From an uncultured Fibrobacter sp. (GTDB taxonomy: Bacteria; Fibrobacterota; Fibrobacteria; Fibrobacterales; Fibrobacteraceae), in the NCBI GenBank assembly GCA_947306025.1, contig CAMZFJ010000069.1, forward strand, positions 1 through 7,861: a DNA stretch of 7,861 nt, read 5' to 3'. Under the pieces are notes generated by a model. It was not told where the DNA came from and searched no databases. It saw only the letters and a program-made list of their open reading frames with translations. This document shows, one piece after another, positions 5,937 to 7,861 of the stretch. Numbering within the stretch: position 1 is the first letter of the stretch; each line of letters begins with the position of its first letter. Position numbers and translations under genes: made by a program.

Positions 5937-7397
5937 ATGACTGAAAAAAGTCCTGTTCGTGTACGCTTTGCACCGAGCCCCACGGGTTATTTGCATGTGG
6001 GTGGTGCTCGCACGGCTATTTACAACTACTTCTTTGCTAAGGCTACAGGTGGTACGTTCTACCTGCGCATTGAAGATACCGACCGCAAGCGTTACAACGA
6101 AACGGCTCTTCATGATTTGATGCGCGACCTCAAGTGGCTCGGACTCCAGTGGGACGAAGGTCCGGGTTGCGAAGGCGACTGCGGTCCGTACTTCCAGAGC
6201 GAGCGCCTGGACATCTACCACCGCGAAATCAAGAAGCTTTTGGATGCAGGCTACGCTTACTACTGCTTCTGCTCCGAAGAACGCTTGCAGGAAGTTCGCG
6301 CTGAACAAGAAAAGTCTCACGTGCCGGTCACTGGTTATGACCGCCACTGCCGCAATATTTCTCGCGAAGAAGCCGAAGCCCGCATTGCTGCTGGCGAAAA
6401 GGCTGTGATCCGCTTCAAGGTTCCGGAAACGGGCGTCACTGAATTTGACGACATGATCCGCGGCCATATCAGCTACCAGAACGAACTCTTGGACGACCTC
6501 GTGCTCATCAAGCGCGACGGTTACCCGACCTACCATTTTGCAAGCGTTGTCGATGACCACTACATGGGCACGACGCATGTGCTCCGCGGCGACGAATGGA
6601 TCAGCTCCACGCCGAAGCATGAACTCTTGTACAAGGCCTTTGACTGGCTGCCGCCTGTATGGTGCCACTTGCCGGTGATTCTCGACAAGAACGGCGGTAA
6701 GCTTTCCAAGCGCAAGGGTGCAGCCTCCGTGGGCGATTTCCGCGACCTCGGCTACCTGCCGGAGACTCTCGTGAACTATCTCGCGTTGCTCGGGTGGAAT
6801 CCGGGCGACGACCGCGAAGTCATGACCATCAAGGAAATGATCGATTGCTTCACGCTCGAACGCATCAACCCGAAGTCTGCAAGCTTCGACGAAAAGAAGT
6901 TGCAGTGGATGAACGGCCAGCACATTCACATGTGCGATGATGAATTCCTCAAGGGAATCATGGTCGATGGCCTCAAGGCTATTGGCGTTGATACGAGCGC
7001 CGAACCGAACGAACGCCTCTTGGAAATCGTGAAGCAGCTCAAGCCGCGTGCCCACTTTGTGCAGGACCTCGCAACGATGGCAAAGTATTTCTTTGTCGCT
7101 CCGACGGAATACGATGAAAAGGGTGCGAAGAAGCACTTCGGTGAAGGCTCCAAGGAAATCGCAACGCTCGTGCGCGATATGCTTGCTGCCATCGACGACT
7201 TCAAGACTCCGGTCATCGAGAAGGGTTTCTACGAACTCGCTGAACGCTGTGGCCACAAGGTCGGTGAACTCGTCGGTGCACCGCGCCTTGCCGTGTCCGG
7301 CGTGACTGCAGGCCCTGGCCTTTGGGAAATGTTCGAACTCATTGGCAAGGACGAAGTCCTCCGCCGCATCGATGTGGCAATGCCGCTGATGAAATAA
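5937..7397 (+). CDS. gltX: Glutamyl-tRNA synthetase
   Basis: This class I aminoacyl-tRNA synthetase charges tRNA-Glu (and in some bacteria tRNA-Gln) with glutamate in the cytoplasm. The protein is 486 residues, normal for bacterial GluRS. The HIGH-type motif is in APSPTGYLHVGG (12-23), RIEDTDR is at 44-50, the substrate-pocket region HFASVVDDHYMGTTHVLRGDEW is centred near residue 210, and the KMSKS equivalent is KLSKR (255-259). The C-terminal anticodon-binding part ends in the usual VTAGPGLWEMFELIGKDEVLRRI-type segment. C110, C112 and C138 resemble the Cys cluster of the zinc-binding GluRS subgroup, but the fourth ligand position is not the expected His. AGAGG five bases upstream supports the ATG. 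Codons are strongly C-ending (CGC, CTC, AAC, GAC), unlike the lipoprotein genes, which suggests high expression. No T-tailed terminator follows. Whether it is discriminating or non-discriminating cannot be decided here. Confidence 0.98.
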   Translation: MTEKSPVRVRFAPSPTGYLHVGGARTAIYNYFFAKATGGTFYLRIEDTDRKRYNETALHDLMRDLKWLGLQWDEGPGCEGDCGPYFQSERLDIYHREIKKLLDAGYAYYCFCSEERLQEVRAEQEKSHVPVTGYDRHCRNISREEAEARIAAGEKAVIRFKVPETGVTEFDDMIRGHISYQNELLDDLVLIKRDGYPTYHFASVVDDHYMGTTHVLRGDEWISSTPKHELLYKAFDWLPPVWCHLPVILDKNGGKLSKRKGAASVGDFRDLGYLPETLVNYLALLGWNPGDDREVMTIKEMIDCFTLERINPKSASFDEKKLQWMNGQHIHMCDDEFLKGIMVDGLKAIGVDTSAEPNERLLEIVKQLKPRAHFVQDLATMAKYFFVAPTEYDEKGAKKHFGEGSKEIATLVRDMLAAIDDFKTPVIEKGFYELAERCGHKVGELVGAPRLAVSGVTAGPGLWEMFELIGKDEVLRRIDVAMPLMK

Positions 7398-7402
7398 AAA
7401 GA

Positions 7403-7495
7403 GAACTTAGAACTTAGATCTTGGAACTTAGAGTAACGTCATTGTGAGCGAAGCGTGGCAATCTCTCTAAGTTCTGCCAACTAAGTTCTGCCAAC
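7403..7495. repeat. Composite inverted heptad repeat with dispersed-type core
   Basis: The left arm (7403-7430) is four 7-bp units: GAACTTA, GAACTTA, GATCTTG, GAACTTA. The right arm (7468-7495) alternates TAAGTTC and TGCCAAC twice, a perfect 14-bp tandem repeat whose TAAGTTC is the reverse complement of GAACTTA. GAACTTAGAG (7424-7433) and CTCTAAGTTC (7465-7474) are a perfect 10-bp inverted pair. The core between them (ATTGTGAGCGAAGCGTGGCAAT, two parts 7441-7450 and 7451-7462) has ATTG/CAAT ends and resembles a short motif that I recall being dispersed in many bacterial genomes. It starts six bases after the gltX stop and could form a long hairpin, but lacks a terminator T-run. Confidence 0.72.
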
Positions 7496-7496
7496 T

Positions 7497-7509
7497 GCGG
7501 CGGAGCCGC
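7497..7509 (+). promoter_or_regulatory. GC hairpin overlapping the ribosome binding site of the last gene
   Basis: GCGGC (7497-7501) and GCCGC (7505-7509) pair around GGA. The only Shine-Dalgarno-like word before the ATG at 7516 is GGAG (7502-7505), ten bases upstream, and it sits in this loop. It is either a weak translation-control hairpin or simply the end of the adjacent repeat. Confidence 0.3.
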
Positions 7510-7515
7510 TAAAAA

Positions 7516-7861
7516 ATGCGTCAATATTTTCCTTATCGTTTGTACTCGCAGCAGCTGTACTGCCGGCAATGTCGGCAGGCGGTTCGCCATGACGTTTGCG
7601 CCATGGAAGAGTATTCGACGTATGGGGGTATTGAACGCGGGATTCCGCTACTTTGTGTCTGTACGCATTGTGGAACTTTCCATGTGGCATTCTCGCAGGA
7701 GTTTGCATTTTGCCACAAAGATGAACCTTCTGATTATGCGAAGGTCTACGGCTACAACCGAATTTTCCCGGGCGACTGGCTCTATTTTGAAGGGGCCGCT
7801 CGGCCTTGCGTCGTCAAGAGTTTCTTCCAGTCTAGCGATAGGGATGTTGTCGTTTACAAAA
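7516..7861 (+). CDS. Cys-rich zinc-ribbon-like hypothetical protein, 3' end outside window
   Basis: The frame is open from the ATG at 7516 to the window edge (115 codons) with no stop. An in-frame TAA at 7510 means the start cannot lie further upstream. The protein begins MRQYFPYRLYSQQ and carries C16-x2-C19 (YCRQCR) and CVCTHC (Cys at about 48, 50 and 53), spaced like a four-cysteine zinc ribbon, then FCHKDEPSDYAKVYGYN and a GDWLYFEG...CVVKSFF stretch that looks like a small beta-barrel. I do not recognise the family. Composition matches a real gene (mixed hydrophobic and aromatic residues, no low complexity). A nucleic-acid or metal-binding role is only suggested by the Cys pairs. The repeat between it and gltX makes co-transcription with gltX possible but unproven. 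Confidence 0.68.
   Translation, partial: MRQYFPYRLYSQQLYCRQCRQAVRHDVCAMEEYSTYGGIERGIPLLCVCTHCGTFHVAFSQEFAFCHKDEPSDYAKVYGYNRIFPGDWLYFEGAARPCVVKSFFQSSDRDVVVYK

Noticed and set aside
5865..7256. 463-codon open frame antisense to gltX
   Set aside because: It mirrors the C-ending codon bias of gltX, whose protein is unmistakable. The antisense product shows no family motifs.
7403..7495. CRISPR-like array
   Set aside because: Units are 7 or 14 bp with no spacers and no nearby cas genes.
7403..7495. Intrinsic terminator of gltX
   Set aside because: A hairpin can form, but no T-run follows either arm. Its structure is explained better as a repeat element.

Overview
The window most resembles a Fibrobacter-type bacterium (Fibrobacterota, close to F. 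succinogenes). That assignment is an inference from protein style: exported proteins with many Ser4-5 linker blocks, a lipoprotein-type N-terminus followed by CGxGEI, and an AT-rich background with short intergenic repeats. No rRNA or other decisive phylogenetic marker is present.

Layout. (1) Positions 1-2601, plus strand: two tandem, related surface lipoprotein-like genes. The first lacks its 5' end. Each has a polyserine linker region and cysteine-framed domains that look like beta-sandwiches, and each ends in a clear intrinsic terminator. (2) Positions 2602-2841: a convergent intergenic region with a terminator for each side. Between them lies a degenerate array phased at 7 and 14 bp. (3) Positions 2842-4278, minus strand: a sodium:alanine/glycine symporter of the AGCS family. 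(4) Positions 4469-5698, minus strand: fabV, an enoyl-ACP (trans-2-enoyl-CoA) reductase with its own terminator. Its start is corrected to an internal ATG by the ribosome binding site and family alignment. (5) Positions 5699-5936: a divergent, AT-rich promoter region with two perfect short palindromes, one near each gene. (6) Positions 5937-7397, plus strand: gltX, glutamyl-tRNA synthetase. (7) Positions 7398-7515: a compact composite repeat in which heptad arms in opposite orientation flank a dispersed-type motif. (8) Position 7516 to the window end, plus strand: the 5' part of an unrecognised cysteine-rich (zinc-ribbon-like) gene.

The core genes (symporter, fabV, gltX) are ordinary housekeeping functions in separate transcription units, and nothing suggests that they form a pathway together. 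The more unusual material is the lipoprotein pair with its shared repeated domain and the two intergenic heptad arrays, which share the word TGCCAAC. I see no phage, transposase, CRISPR, tRNA or rRNA, and no convincing new defence or biosynthetic system.
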